From positions 1 to 64,000 of IMG/VR virus record IMGVR_UViG_3300049255_000612: a stretch of DNA of 64,000 bases. One strand, given 5' to 3'. The notes beneath the pieces are model-generated. The model was not told where the DNA came from, did not search any database, and saw nothing but the letters and a program-made list of their open reading frames with translations. The position numbers and the translations under genes are program-made. Positions 51,247 through 58,174 of the stretch are shown piece after piece. The stretch's first letter is position 1, and the number at the start of each line of letters is the position of its first letter. Origin of the DNA: a virus.

Positions 51247-51286
51247 GGGTTAGTTTATTTCTAACCCGATTAGTTTTTTTCTAATC
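51247..51286. other. Two adjoining palindromes with T-rich loops
   Basis: GGGTTAG-TTTATTT-CTAACCC and GATTAG-TTTTTTT-CTAATC lie side by side between two leftward genes. Both share TTAG, a 7-base T-rich spacer and CTAA, so they look like two diverged copies of one 19-21-bp unit. Could be a tandem operator for a dimeric regulator, or hairpins ending the 192-aa gene transcript. Confidence 0.7.
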
Positions 51287-51288
51287 GC

Positions 51289-51867
51289 TCAGGCGCTTTC
51301 ACTGATCAATGCAGTACGCGCAAGACGTTCCTTGATATCACTCGCCAAACCTGCGTTAGCATTTTCTGCTGCCCTTTGAATCGACGGCGCCAGCGCATAT
51401 GCAGCTTCACCGAATTTCTTCACGCGGTTGTAGTAGGTTCGATGCGGCAAATCCTCCCAGTCTGGATGGCCCGGCTTGACGTTAGCCGGATCAGCACATC
51501 CCTTGCGCGGAGCACCCAACAAAACGCATATCTGCTTGACCAGTTGTGCGTTCGGGTAGTTTTTAGGGTTGTAGAAATGATCGAACGCCTTGAACCACTC
51601 TGCATATTTGCGATTGTCCTTACACGCATGGACAGCGCCATTGAAAAACTGCATGAACGGATCATTGCGTGCGTTCGGCGGCAATCCTGTCCGTACTGGG
51701 TCACCCTTTTCGGGCGGCGATTGTCCTTGTAGACGGCCCAACAAACTGACGCCGCTCGGTTTCATGTAGAACTCACGCGTTCGGCACCAGTTTGCCCAAG
51801 CCTGACAACAAGCCGCGACCTTGTCAGCATGCTCGTTGCCAGTTCGATTCGTTTTACTTTGCTTCAT
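51289..51867 (-). CDS. Phage protein, possible late-gene regulator
   Basis: 192 aa. Starts MKQSKTNRTGNEHADKVAACCQAWANWCRTREFYMKPSG, and ends with LPHRTYYNRVKKFGEAAYALAPSIQRAAENA, which has the look of a helix-turn-helix (RTYYNRV) near a late position. This overall shape recalls small late-activator or antiterminator-type proteins in betaproteobacterial phages, from memory only and not certain. It is alone in its unit: promoter-like element copy 3 lies 21 bases upstream of the ATG and the twin palindromes follow the stop. GGGAGA lies seven bases before the ATG. If it is the late regulator, the shared element could be its target. Confidence 0.6.
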   Translation of the reverse strand: MKQSKTNRTGNEHADKVAACCQAWANWCRTREFYMKPSGVSLLGRLQGQSPPEKGDPVRTGLPPNARNDPFMQFFNGAVHACKDNRKYAEWFKAFDHFYNPKNYPNAQLVKQICVLLGAPRKGCADPANVKPGHPDWEDLPHRTYYNRVKKFGEAAYALAPSIQRAAENANAGLASDIKERLARTALISESA

Positions 51868-51887
51868 TGCATATCTCCCAAAAATTG

Positions 51888-51911
51888 CGCGGGATTGTAT
51901 GCATTGTTTCA
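51888..51911 (-). promoter_or_regulatory. 24-bp promoter-like element, copy 3
   Basis: Minus strand TGAAACAA, TGCA, TACAATCCCGCG, identical outside the four variable bases to the copies at 16413-16436 and 26551-26574. The -10-like TACAAT is 26 bases from the ATG of the 192-aa gene. No -35 hexamer is seen. Confidence 0.6.
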
Positions 51912-51929
51912 GTTGTGCTCGAAAATTCT

Positions 51930-52160
51930 TCAGGGTTTATGCCTCGAATCCACAATCGACATACCGCAATCTTTCGCCCAGGTCACGAAGCGATCCGCCC
52001 AAACCGGATCGCCTAGCTCCCACGCGGCGACATCGCGCAGTCGTTGCATTGGCGAATTCGCTTCGATACGAGCGTCCATGATGTCATCGGATTCATCCAG
52101 TCCCAAGCGTTGACGGATTGCCCGCAAGATGTAGGTCGGTATGCTTTGCTTTCTCATCAT
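51930..52160 (-). CDS. Small phage protein, early operon
   Basis: 76 aa: MMRKQSIPTYILRAIRQRLGLDESDDIMDARIEANSPMQRLRDVAAWELGDP and so on. Likely helical and soluble. It overlaps the upstream gene (ATGA) and is the last gene of the early leftward operon. The first 40 residues look like a small regulatory or coupling domain, but no family is recognised. Confidence 0.66.
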   Translation of the reverse strand: MMRKQSIPTYILRAIRQRLGLDESDDIMDARIEANSPMQRLRDVAAWELGDPVWADRFVTWAKDCGMSIVDSRHKP

Positions 52161-52741
52161 TGCAACTGGCCTTTGCTATGCGGGATTCCAAGGTATTTGG
52201 CGAGCGACGCAAAGCTTTGACCCCGTTCTTTCTTGTCGGCTGCGCGGGATATCCACTTGCCAGTTCCAGGCCAGTAGTCAACAAGTCGCCCATCGTTGTT
52301 GATGATAATGTGCGCGCCCAGGTTACGCTCCTCGAACGAAATGCCATGTGCGCGAAGTTGATCTGGAGCGCTTTCACGTTTCTCCGCGCGGCGTAAGCTG
52401 TCGGCTTGCCGAAGCTCTTGATACATCTCAATCATGTCGCCCATTTTTTTCTCCCCGCTATCTGTGTGTGATTTTTCAAAGACCAGTTTCTTTTCAAACT
52501 GACCATCAGGTACGTACTGCGCTATGGCAAGTCCGCTTTCAACCATTTGGCGCAACCAAGTGCCCAACTGTTCGGGCGAAAACGACAAGCCTTTACGCAC
52601 CAGCTTGTTTCGCATGTCGTAGCAATCGTGTGGCGTCGTCACTGTAGCGAGCACTTCTTTCATGGCCCGTACTGCATTTTCCTTGGTAAGTCGCTGAAGA
52701 CGCGGGCGCTGTGTCGCGCTATTGCTTGCTCTCTGTTTCAA
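52157..52741 (-). CDS. Phage early protein of unknown function
   Basis: 194 aa if translation starts at a TTG (GGTGA lies nine bases upstream); the first ATG would shorten it by 25 residues. The N-terminal half has a winged-helix-like pattern (KENAVRAMKEVLATVTTPHDCYDMRNKLVRKGLSFSPEQLGTWLRQMVESGL), and the C-terminal half (RAHGISFEERNLGAHIIINNDGRLVDYWPGTGKWISR) is a distinct small beta domain. Probably DNA-related; not assigned. Confidence 0.68.
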   Translation of the reverse strand: MKQRASNSATQRPRLQRLTKENAVRAMKEVLATVTTPHDCYDMRNKLVRKGLSFSPEQLGTWLRQMVESGLAIAQYVPDGQFEKKLVFEKSHTDSGEKKMGDMIEMYQELRQADSLRRAEKRESAPDQLRAHGISFEERNLGAHIIINNDGRLVDYWPGTGKWISRAADKKERGQSFASLAKYLGIPHSKGQLQ

Positions 52742-52836
52742 AATTCACCATCCCGCGTTGCTAGTTTTTGTAATTTCTGTAATCGATTTACACTTCAAAA
52801 GCCGCTGATCATCGCCGCGTTTGCCACTTGATCTGC

Positions 52837-52998
52837 TCAAGGCTTAAACGTTACGGCACCGTTCACGATCACCGCACCCGCCCAATAGCTCGCCTGCCAA
52901 TAGTCACCGGCAAAGCCCAAGCGGATCGCTGCCAACGCCGATAGCGCCAATATCAGGTAATTGAAAATCCGTGGGTCGTTAAATACGGCCATTGTCAT
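52837..52998 (-). CDS. 53-aa membrane protein
   Basis: MTMAVFNDPRIFNYLILAL continues with SALAAIRLGFAGDYWQASYW and ends AGAVIVNGAVTFKP. Two hydrophobic helices with a short Asp-Tyr-Trp turn. The ATG overlaps the preceding stop (ATGA), which supports translation. Small proteins of this type occur in early regions of other phages; function unknown. The 95 bases between its stop and the next gene hold a TGTAA-N5-TTACA palindrome (52778-52792). Confidence 0.72.
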   Translation of the reverse strand: MTMAVFNDPRIFNYLILALSALAAIRLGFAGDYWQASYWAGAVIVNGAVTFKP

Positions 52999-53594
52999 GC
53001 CGCTTTCAAAGTGATGATTTGGGCATGCACTTGCTTGTTGGCCGCTTCCGTGCCTTCGCGCTTTCGATCACGCGCACGAATCTCCCGCATTCCCGGCGCT
53101 TGCAAGCGGACGATCTTATCTAGCAATTGCTGTACATCCTCCGGTTCGACAATCAACTCCTGGGTTTCCGGGCGATTCGCAAACAGTTCCGCAAATAACG
53201 GTAGCCGGTGCAATTCGCCTTCATTCACTTCGACTGCCAAGGGATCGGTATCGATCCGCTTGTGGCTGCGCAAATCCAGGCTTACCGCTCTCACGTGAAA
53301 ATTACCGACCGTGGCGATATGTTCAATTTCGATATACCCGACTGGATCATCCATGCCACGCATTAATCGCCCCTGATTCATATAGCGAAATGGTTCGTCC
53401 AGATATCCCGTGGCTGTGACCCCCGCGCCAGGATGATGGAACATAAAGCGGTCACGCATACGACGCGGATCAATTTGCGTTGCTATCTGCCAACCGCTTC
53501 GCCCAAGGCGATAGGTATCCGATTCCCACCCGGCGAAAGCGACTGGTATTGGGCGGCTCTGTAGCGCCCAGTGCTTATGCTGTGAAGGAACCAT
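52995..53594 (-). CDS. Phage early protein of unknown function
   Basis: 199 aa, soluble. Contains WESDTYRLGRSGWQIATQIDPRRMRDRFMFHHPGAGVTATGYLDEPF and a basic C-terminal helix (REIRARDRKREGTEAANKQVHAQI). Leucine/proline segments (HRLPLFAELFANRPETQELIVEPEDVQQLLDKIVRLQ) are typical of a mixed fold. No family recognised. It overlaps genes on both sides, consistent with operon membership. Confidence 0.66.
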   Translation of the reverse strand: MVPSQHKHWALQSRPIPVAFAGWESDTYRLGRSGWQIATQIDPRRMRDRFMFHHPGAGVTATGYLDEPFRYMNQGRLMRGMDDPVGYIEIEHIATVGNFHVRAVSLDLRSHKRIDTDPLAVEVNEGELHRLPLFAELFANRPETQELIVEPEDVQQLLDKIVRLQAPGMREIRARDRKREGTEAANKQVHAQIITLKAA

Positions 53595-53763
53595 CGGAAA
53601 TGCTTGCTTTCAAGTCTTCAATTTCGGCATTGATGTTTCTGACGACCTGCTCGGCGGCGTACAGTTTGCGAATGGCAACTGTCAGCGCTGCGGTTGCCTC
53701 GGCTTTCTTTTCATTGGCGATTTGCTTGCGCGCATCAGCTTCTACTTGTTTTATATCAATCAT
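53575..53763 (-). CDS. Small coiled-coil phage protein
   Basis: 62 aa, almost wholly helical: QVEADARKQIANEKKAEATA then ALTVAIRKLYAAEQVVRNIN and AEIEDLKASISDGSFTA. The pattern predicts a short coiled coil. It overlaps the 199-aa gene by 20 bases and its ATG overlaps the end of the 57-aa gene. Function unknown. Confidence 0.66.
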   Translation of the reverse strand: MIDIKQVEADARKQIANEKKAEATAALTVAIRKLYAAEQVVRNINAEIEDLKASISDGSFTA

Positions 53764-53929
53764 GCGTGATCCTTGTTATTGAAAATTTAAAAGGGAAAAC
53801 CTTGTGCCACCATTTACGGCTAGTCAGTTTGATTTTCATCGCCTTGACCGCCGCACATCTACGTTCCTCAGCTATCTCTGCCTTTGCCTGCGCAACGATA
53901 TCCTTCAACTCTTCTTCGGGAATTCCCAC
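53756..53929 (-). CDS. 57-aa basic phage protein with GTG start
   Basis: Starts GTG with AGGAG six bases upstream: MGIPEEELKDIVAQAKAEIA, EERRCAAVKAMKIKLTSRKW, then WHKVFPFKFSITRITHD. The helical acidic N-terminus and basic aromatic C-terminus suggest a small regulatory or nucleic-acid-associated protein. Its stop overlaps the start of the following gene. Strong ribosome-binding site and coupling are the main support. Confidence 0.62.
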   Translation of the reverse strand: MGIPEEELKDIVAQAKAEIAEERRCAAVKAMKIKLTSRKWWHKVFPFKFSITRITHD

Positions 53930-54200
53930 TACCGGCTCCTGTTATTCTCCGCATGGTCGCCCTTGCTTGATCGACCATCTTCGTTTTTCGCTCGCGGCGA
54001 TGCGCGAGTTCCGCGTTGACTTGCCTGATGAACTGATTGACCGCATGTTTGCCATCCCTTAATCGCATCGCCTCGAAAACACCAGCATGCGAATGCGCTG
54101 GCGCATCAGCCGTTTTTCGCACCTGACAGCAATGCGCTGACTTGGTGAATCGTCCGCCGTTCGCGATACACAAGGGACACTTTTCTAATTCGCTATCCAT
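53868..54200 (-). CDS. Basic phage protein with a possible zinc site
   Basis: 110 aa. The N-terminus (ELEKCPLCIANGGRFTKSAHCCQVRK) carries CxxC and a later Cys-Cys that could bind zinc; the rest is Arg-rich. The last 62 bases overlap the 57-aa gene in another frame. The heavy overlap lowers confidence somewhat, although similar packing occurs elsewhere in this operon. Confidence 0.55.
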   Translation of the reverse strand: MDSELEKCPLCIANGGRFTKSAHCCQVRKTADAPAHSHAGVFEAMRLRDGKHAVNQFIRQVNAELAHRRERKTKMVDQARATMRRITGAGSGNSRRRVEGYRCAGKGRDS

Positions 54201-54478
54201 AGTCTCGATGCCCCCTTTAACGCCTTACTTTTTTTTGAATAGATCAGGTTGTATCTTGATAGCCGATACATCGCGGTACGCACTTCCGTAACGGACAACT
54301 CCATGCGCTCTGCGACATCTACGGCTTTCATGCCAGCTATCGGGGCGGTGTTTGCTTTCAAAAACGCCAGTACCAAATGCGCGGTCGGTGACAATTTGAA
54401 TCGACGCCGCTTGACTGGTACGAAGTCACCCTTAATGTCCTGCTGAAGCTGTTTCACGATTTGTGCAAACCGACTCAT
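54185..54478 (-). CDS. Winged-helix DNA-binding protein
   Basis: 97 aa. The body reads PTAHLVLAFLKANTAPIAGMKAVDVAERMELSVTEVRTAMYRLSRYNLIYSKKS, a clear winged-helix/MarR-like pattern, after a basic N-terminal helix. It overlaps the next gene by 47 bases. In the early operon of a temperate phage this is most likely a regulator or replication accessory; which one is unknown. Confidence 0.66.
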   Translation of the reverse strand: MSRFAQIVKQLQQDIKGDFVPVKRRRFKLSPTAHLVLAFLKANTAPIAGMKAVDVAERMELSVTEVRTAMYRLSRYNLIYSKKSKALKGASRLWIAN

Positions 54479-55244
54479 TCACGCCTTCCTCTCCGGTAAA
54501 TTGCGCAACCAACCGCGCTACCTTTTCCTTGCTTTTACGATCTGCTTCATGCCTTTCCCTCTGCCTCTGCTGTCGCAACCTGCTTAGTTTCGCTTCGGGC
54601 GGCTCCAGCGTTGCAATCATTTGCTTGACCCGCGCAAGGTTCTGTCGTCTGCGTTCTAACTCGGCCTCAACGGAGACACCCGGCAATAGCAATGGCTTTG
54701 GTTCTGGCGATGGCAGCGCATAGGCTTTGTTCGGTTTGATCTTGTTTGAATCAATCGCACTCGTAAGCGCAAGCTGGCGCTGCTCCGCATCAGTACCAAG
54801 TGAGGCGAACCACTTGGCTGGTAGATGCCTGCTGCGCGCTGACAGGACGGCCCGTGTATAAGATTCTATGAACGCGCGGCGCGCACCGATCTTGTCTCCC
54901 GCATTCAGGATTGATCTGCAATCGGCCAGGGCTGCGCTTGTCTCTTCCGTCCAAATGACCGTAGCAACTTCATCGCAGCTTTGCAGGGCAATTGCCCACG
55001 CTTCATCCGCACTCGGTCGGCCATCGGCTTCCAGGCAACGAACAATGATCGCATTTGGAATGGGTGCGAAATTCCGTTCCTCAAGGCGGTACCCAGCCAT
55101 TGCACTTTCAACCGTCGCTAACGAAAACGGCGACAACTGCTCCCACCAGAATTTTGCCAATTCACCTGTCGGCATAGGCTTGCCGTAGGCCATCATCGTT
55201 GCGGCCAGCAGCTTCGCAAATGCAATACGATCACTGCGCGTCAT
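54432..55244 (-). CDS. Replication-associated early protein
   Basis: 270 aa. Directly downstream of, and ATGA-coupled to, the O-like gene, the position of helicase-loader (lambda P) genes. The N-terminal half is helical (RIAFAKLLAATMMAYGKPMPTGELAKFWWEQLSPFSLATVESAMAGYRLEERNFAPIPNAIIVRCLEADGRPSADEAWAIAL); the C-terminal part is a charged coiled coil (KQMIATLEPPEAKLSRLRQQRQRERHEADRKSKEKVARLV). No Walker motif is visible, so it is not an AAA-type loader. The role is inferred from context. Confidence 0.64.
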   Translation of the reverse strand: MTRSDRIAFAKLLAATMMAYGKPMPTGELAKFWWEQLSPFSLATVESAMAGYRLEERNFAPIPNAIIVRCLEADGRPSADEAWAIALQSCDEVATVIWTEETSAALADCRSILNAGDKIGARRAFIESYTRAVLSARSRHLPAKWFASLGTDAEQRQLALTSAIDSNKIKPNKAYALPSPEPKPLLLPGVSVEAELERRRQNLARVKQMIATLEPPEAKLSRLRQQRQRERHEADRKSKEKVARLVAQFTGEEGVNESVCTNRETASAGH

Positions 55245-56125
55245 CGCAACGACTCCATATCAATCGTTCGCGAATCATCAGCAGCGGGCGGTGACGCGCC
55301 TAAGAACTCTGCCATCGCCCGCGCATTTGCGGATTCCAACGAATCAGGTGCGCTCGAACGGGCCTGCACACCATCCAGGCCGATGAAGTAGTCAATCTTC
55401 TCGGCATTACGCAAAATCAAGTCCAACCCGTTGAATTTTGTGTTGCGACTATTCTGTCCCATATTGTGCGGAGTCTTGCTGCATCCACGAATGGCGTGGC
55501 ATACATCTGAAGCAGAATAGTTCTCCAACGCGCTCATGATCAAGTTCTTGCGGTTTGTATCCAGCTTCGACTTTGGCGAGTCCATGACCTTCTGCCAGTA
55601 GGCAAAAATCTGTTCAATCGTCTGGTCGAGGGCTGTTTGCTCGACAGTGCTTTTGACCTTTATCTTTTCTTCTCTTTTCTTATCTTCTTTAGGTAACGCT
55701 TCGCTAACGCTCAGAGCGTTACCAACAGCGTTACTAACCACGTTACCCACAGCGTTACCATTAGCGTTAGAACTAGCGTTACTTTTATGATTCGCTACAC
55801 GCTTTGCTGTCTGAGCGCGCTTTTTTGCCGATGCGCCATTGTGATTGTCGAAATTCGGCAGCGAAAGGCCAACATCGGTAACGCGCAACCAACCGACATC
55901 AACCATCGCCTGCGCAAAACCGCTAACGCACAAAATCCGATCCAGTAACGCTAAGGTAACGCTCACAGCGTTACCATCAACGGTTTGTTGATCGAACCAG
56001 CGCCACACCCTGAACAATTTGCCAACAGTAAAATCAGGGTCATCCCAACCCATTTTTGTAGTGATAGCAAACACTTCAGGCTTATCAGGAGTTGCACATT
56101 CCATCTTCAGCCATTCGCCAGCCAT
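55241..56125 (-). CDS. Phage replication initiator, O-like
   Basis: 294 aa from the ATG at 56125 (MAGEWLKMECATPDKPEVFAIT), the standard opening of replication proteins in beta/gammaproteobacterial phages. It continues GKLFRVWRWFDQQTVDGNAVSVTLALLDRILCVSGFAQAMVDVGWL. The middle carries a repetitive Asn/Ala/Val/Gly region encoded by DNA iterons, followed by the Lys/Glu-rich stretch EALPKEDKKREEKIKVKS over an A/T/purine-rich tract, as in lambda O/ori. The C-terminus (FNGLDLILRNAEKIDYFIGL) resembles other phage replication initiators. It would bind its own gene to start replication. Confidence 0.82.
   Translation of the reverse strand: MAGEWLKMECATPDKPEVFAITTKMGWDDPDFTVGKLFRVWRWFDQQTVDGNAVSVTLALLDRILCVSGFAQAMVDVGWLRVTDVGLSLPNFDNHNGASAKKRAQTAKRVANHKSNASSNANGNAVGNVVSNAVGNALSVSEALPKEDKKREEKIKVKSTVEQTALDQTIEQIFAYWQKVMDSPKSKLDTNRKNLIMSALENYSASDVCHAIRGCSKTPHNMGQNSRNTKFNGLDLILRNAEKIDYFIGLDGVQARSSAPDSLESANARAMAEFLGASPPAADDSRTIDMESLR
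55692..55787 (-). repeat. Iteron array inside the O-like gene, probable replication origin
   Basis: GCGTTACC-type sequence recurs at exactly 12-bp steps from 55716, 55728, 55740, 55752, 55764 and 55776 (plus strand), with two reverse-oriented copies (GGTAACGC, CTAACGC) at 55692-55710. Each 12-bp unit encodes four residues of the form Asn-x-x-Gly/Ser. Further copies lie at 55877, 55921, 55944, 55955 and 55968. An A/T-rich pyrimidine tract (55657-55691) flanks the array, like the melting region of lambda ori. Confidence 0.78.
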
Positions 56126-56159
56126 TAATTTTTCACTCCCGACTGCGTATCGCTCATGG

Positions 56160-56441
56160 CTACTCCGACACAACAAGTTGGTACTGGTACAGACCACGCC
56201 GGACATGCCTGCGCTTTACCACGTGCGCGCCAAAGCGGTTTTTGCGCAAGTGACGCAGTTGTGCGCTTACGCTGGTCTCCGGGTCTTTGGTCTTGCAGGA
56301 TATTTCGCGCAGTGTTCGCCACTGCCCATCCTTCATCAATGTGAAGACACGATCCAACTGTTTGGACAGGCGATTGTTATCGCGTATCGGAGAGTAGTCA
56401 GCACCATCGAAAAAGGCGCTGTTTGCTTCAGTGCTTTGCAT
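56160..56441 (-). CDS. Winged-helix-type phage protein
   Basis: 93 aa from the ATG at 56441. The sequence NNRLSKQLDRVFTLMKDGQWRTLREISCKTKDPETSVSAQLRHLRKNRFGAHVVKRRHVRR is a winged-helix pattern with a basic recognition helix region. The same fold is found in early phage proteins next to replication genes. It is 11 bases from the start of the following gene and 34 bases upstream of the O-like gene. Confidence 0.7.
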   Translation of the reverse strand: MQSTEANSAFFDGADYSPIRDNNRLSKQLDRVFTLMKDGQWRTLREISCKTKDPETSVSAQLRHLRKNRFGAHVVKRRHVRRGLYQYQLVVSE

Positions 56442-56452
56442 ATTCGTTACCC

Positions 56453-56872
56453 CTAGTTTTCGATCATATTCATCACCAATTGCAGCAAATGTAATTGGCT
56501 CCCATATCGCGCCTCGAAGCGGGCCTTGAATGGGTGTACTGCGATTAATTCCTTGTCGTTGCCGGTGCCGTCCTGATGATGACCAGCACAGAGCGGCAAA
56601 ACCAATCTGTGACAACCTGGCTTTGTTCTTCCGTCGATGTGATGTATCGATACGTAATCAGTGGGTCGTCCATCCAGATGGCACGCGATGCAGCCAACCA
56701 GCGCGGCCATGCGACTCCAAAGATTCTTTTCATCGGCTGTTACTGCGCGTTGCCGCGTCTGCAACCTCTTCGGCCTTGGTGAGCATTTCACGCTCAGTTG
56801 GGCGACATCACGCCTGATACGGATTGTCGAGCGCCTTAACGGTGTCTTTCGGCTAAGTGATGATCGTCTCAT
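56453..56872 (-). CDS. HNH nuclease, Ref-like
   Basis: 139 aa from the ATG at 56872, which overlaps the PP-loop gene's stop (ATGA). The motif GCIACHLDGRPTDYVSIHHIDGRTKPGCHRLVLPLCAGHHQDG shows CxxC, HH-x-D/G and CxxHH of the Ref/HNH family, found in P1-like and other phages and acting on RecA-coated DNA in P1 Ref. The N-terminus is Arg/Ser-rich (RRSSLSRKTPLRRSTIRIRRD). The Ref assignment is by pattern; a plain HNH nuclease is the alternative. Confidence 0.76.
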   Translation of the reverse strand: MRRSSLSRKTPLRRSTIRIRRDVAQLSVKCSPRPKRLQTRQRAVTADEKNLWSRMAALVGCIACHLDGRPTDYVSIHHIDGRTKPGCHRLVLPLCAGHHQDGTGNDKELIAVHPFKARFEARYGSQLHLLQLVMNMIEN

Positions 56873-57972
56873 CCGCAAAGACCATATGATGAGGAACATT
56901 CGGCTGGATCGATCAACGTATCCAACAGCGAATACTGCCGTCCGCCGTGGCTCGTTTTTGACCATTCAACCACCGCATGAACGTCGTTGCTTTTTGCATA
57001 GGCTCTCCTGTCGTTAAAGGCTTTGCCTCGACTTGGCGCTGGAAAAAATGTCGCAGCTTGGCGCTTGCTGCAAGCTCCGACTTTCTTTTCCCAGTCAGCG
57101 ATACGTTCCACATGCTCTGGAAAGCGGATGGCAATTTCCTTGACTTCGGCCTTACTTGCGTTAATACAAGGCATGCATCCAACGCGATTCATTCCACACT
57201 TGTACAATGGGTTTGGCTCAATCTCGTGCTTCGCGGCATAGGCGAATACCTGTTCGGCAGTCCAATCGACCAGCGGTCGAAAAACGTAAAGGTGTGCGTC
57301 AAGCCGCTCAAATTTCTTCACATTGCGCCGGTTGAGCGATTCGTCACGTCTTACGCCTTGCCAACTAACAACCGTATGTCCTTGCTCGATCAGTTCAAGC
57401 TGGTATGCAACGGCCATGTCTCGCTTTAAATGCTCCGTACAGAACTGGGCCTTACGGCTAGGAAATCGGCCCTTCCACATACACAAGTCGAGGAATGGAT
57501 TACCGCTTGGCCGCAAAACTGCCAACGCTCTACGTTTCGCTTTATTCGTCCAGCGCGCACGCCGCCCGCTTCCAATCTTCACCGTCTTCTGCACTGGCTC
57601 GTGAACATACTCACCCGCACGGCGAACCCGTTGAGTAACGATATTTCCGCATCCGTCGTGCTTTGGAACGGGTGTTGTTCCGTCAGCCTCAAATATTGGC
57701 TTTGTCTCGTAAATGCGGCGTGATCGTCTATCGCGTGCGATAAACATTCGCTTTGCGGCAATTTCTTCATCAAAGTTCGCCGTCAATATAACGATCTGCA
57801 CCCCAGTAACGCGTTCCAAATACTGCCTGTGCTCGAAAACATATTCATGCTCGTTGCCGGTATCACAGAGGATTCCACGAACTCTCTTGATCCCGAATCG
57901 CTCAATAGCTACTTTCAAGGTAGCAACACTATCTTTCCCGGTCGAACAGGAAACTACGTGAAGAATGCTCAT
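56869..57972 (-). CDS. PP-loop protein of the PAPS-reductase/DndC-like group
   Basis: 367 aa; GGAGG lies before the ATG. The N-terminal PP-loop SCSTGKDS (residues 8-15) binds ATP for adenylation. Central segments GNPFLDLCMWKGRFPSRKAQFCTEHLKRD, VSWQGVRRDESLNRR and a Cys-rich region (YKCGMNRVGCMPCINA; CSSSYGLCG at the end) match the phage PAPS-reductase-like family and could hold an Fe-S cluster as in DndC. Phage members are mostly uncharacterised; sulfur transfer to nucleic acid or tRNA is possible. It overlaps neighbours by four bases each side. Confidence 0.82.
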   Translation of the reverse strand: MSILHVVSCSTGKDSVATLKVAIERFGIKRVRGILCDTGNEHEYVFEHRQYLERVTGVQIVILTANFDEEIAAKRMFIARDRRSRRIYETKPIFEADGTTPVPKHDGCGNIVTQRVRRAGEYVHEPVQKTVKIGSGRRARWTNKAKRRALAVLRPSGNPFLDLCMWKGRFPSRKAQFCTEHLKRDMAVAYQLELIEQGHTVVSWQGVRRDESLNRRNVKKFERLDAHLYVFRPLVDWTAEQVFAYAAKHEIEPNPLYKCGMNRVGCMPCINASKAEVKEIAIRFPEHVERIADWEKKVGACSKRQAATFFPAPSRGKAFNDRRAYAKSNDVHAVVEWSKTSHGGRQYSLLDTLIDPAECSSSYGLCG

Positions 57973-58172
57973 GTCGAGCGCCTCCTACACGTGATGCATA
58001 ACGTGTCCCCTATGGAGAACTGCCCGATGGACTTTTTCATACCCCTGCGGTGCGAAAGGTTGCTTGGACACGCTCGCATCTGGTGTAGCAAGATCATTGC
58101 GGGTCTGTTGTGCGTCGCTTCGCGGTACATATCATTGAAGCGCGCATCAAAAACCATTGCGGAAAGGGCCAT
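57969..58172 (-). CDS. Small protein between Cro-like and PP-loop genes
   Basis: 67 aa: MALSAMVFDARFNDMYREAT, then HNRPAMILLHQMRACPSNLS, HRRGMKKSIGQFSIGDTLCI and TCRRRST. Its ATG overlaps the region after the Cro-like stop and its stop overlaps the next start (ATGA). The GGAGG that serves the following gene lies within it. No domain recognised; support is mainly coupling. Confidence 0.5.
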   Translation of the reverse strand: MALSAMVFDARFNDMYREATHNRPAMILLHQMRACPSNLSHRRGMKKSIGQFSIGDTLCITCRRRST

Positions 58173-58174
58173 AT

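Noticed and set aside
55716-55787. CRISPR-like array
   Set aside because: The 12-bp units are contiguous with no spacer-repeat structure and lie inside a coding gene; iterons explain them better.
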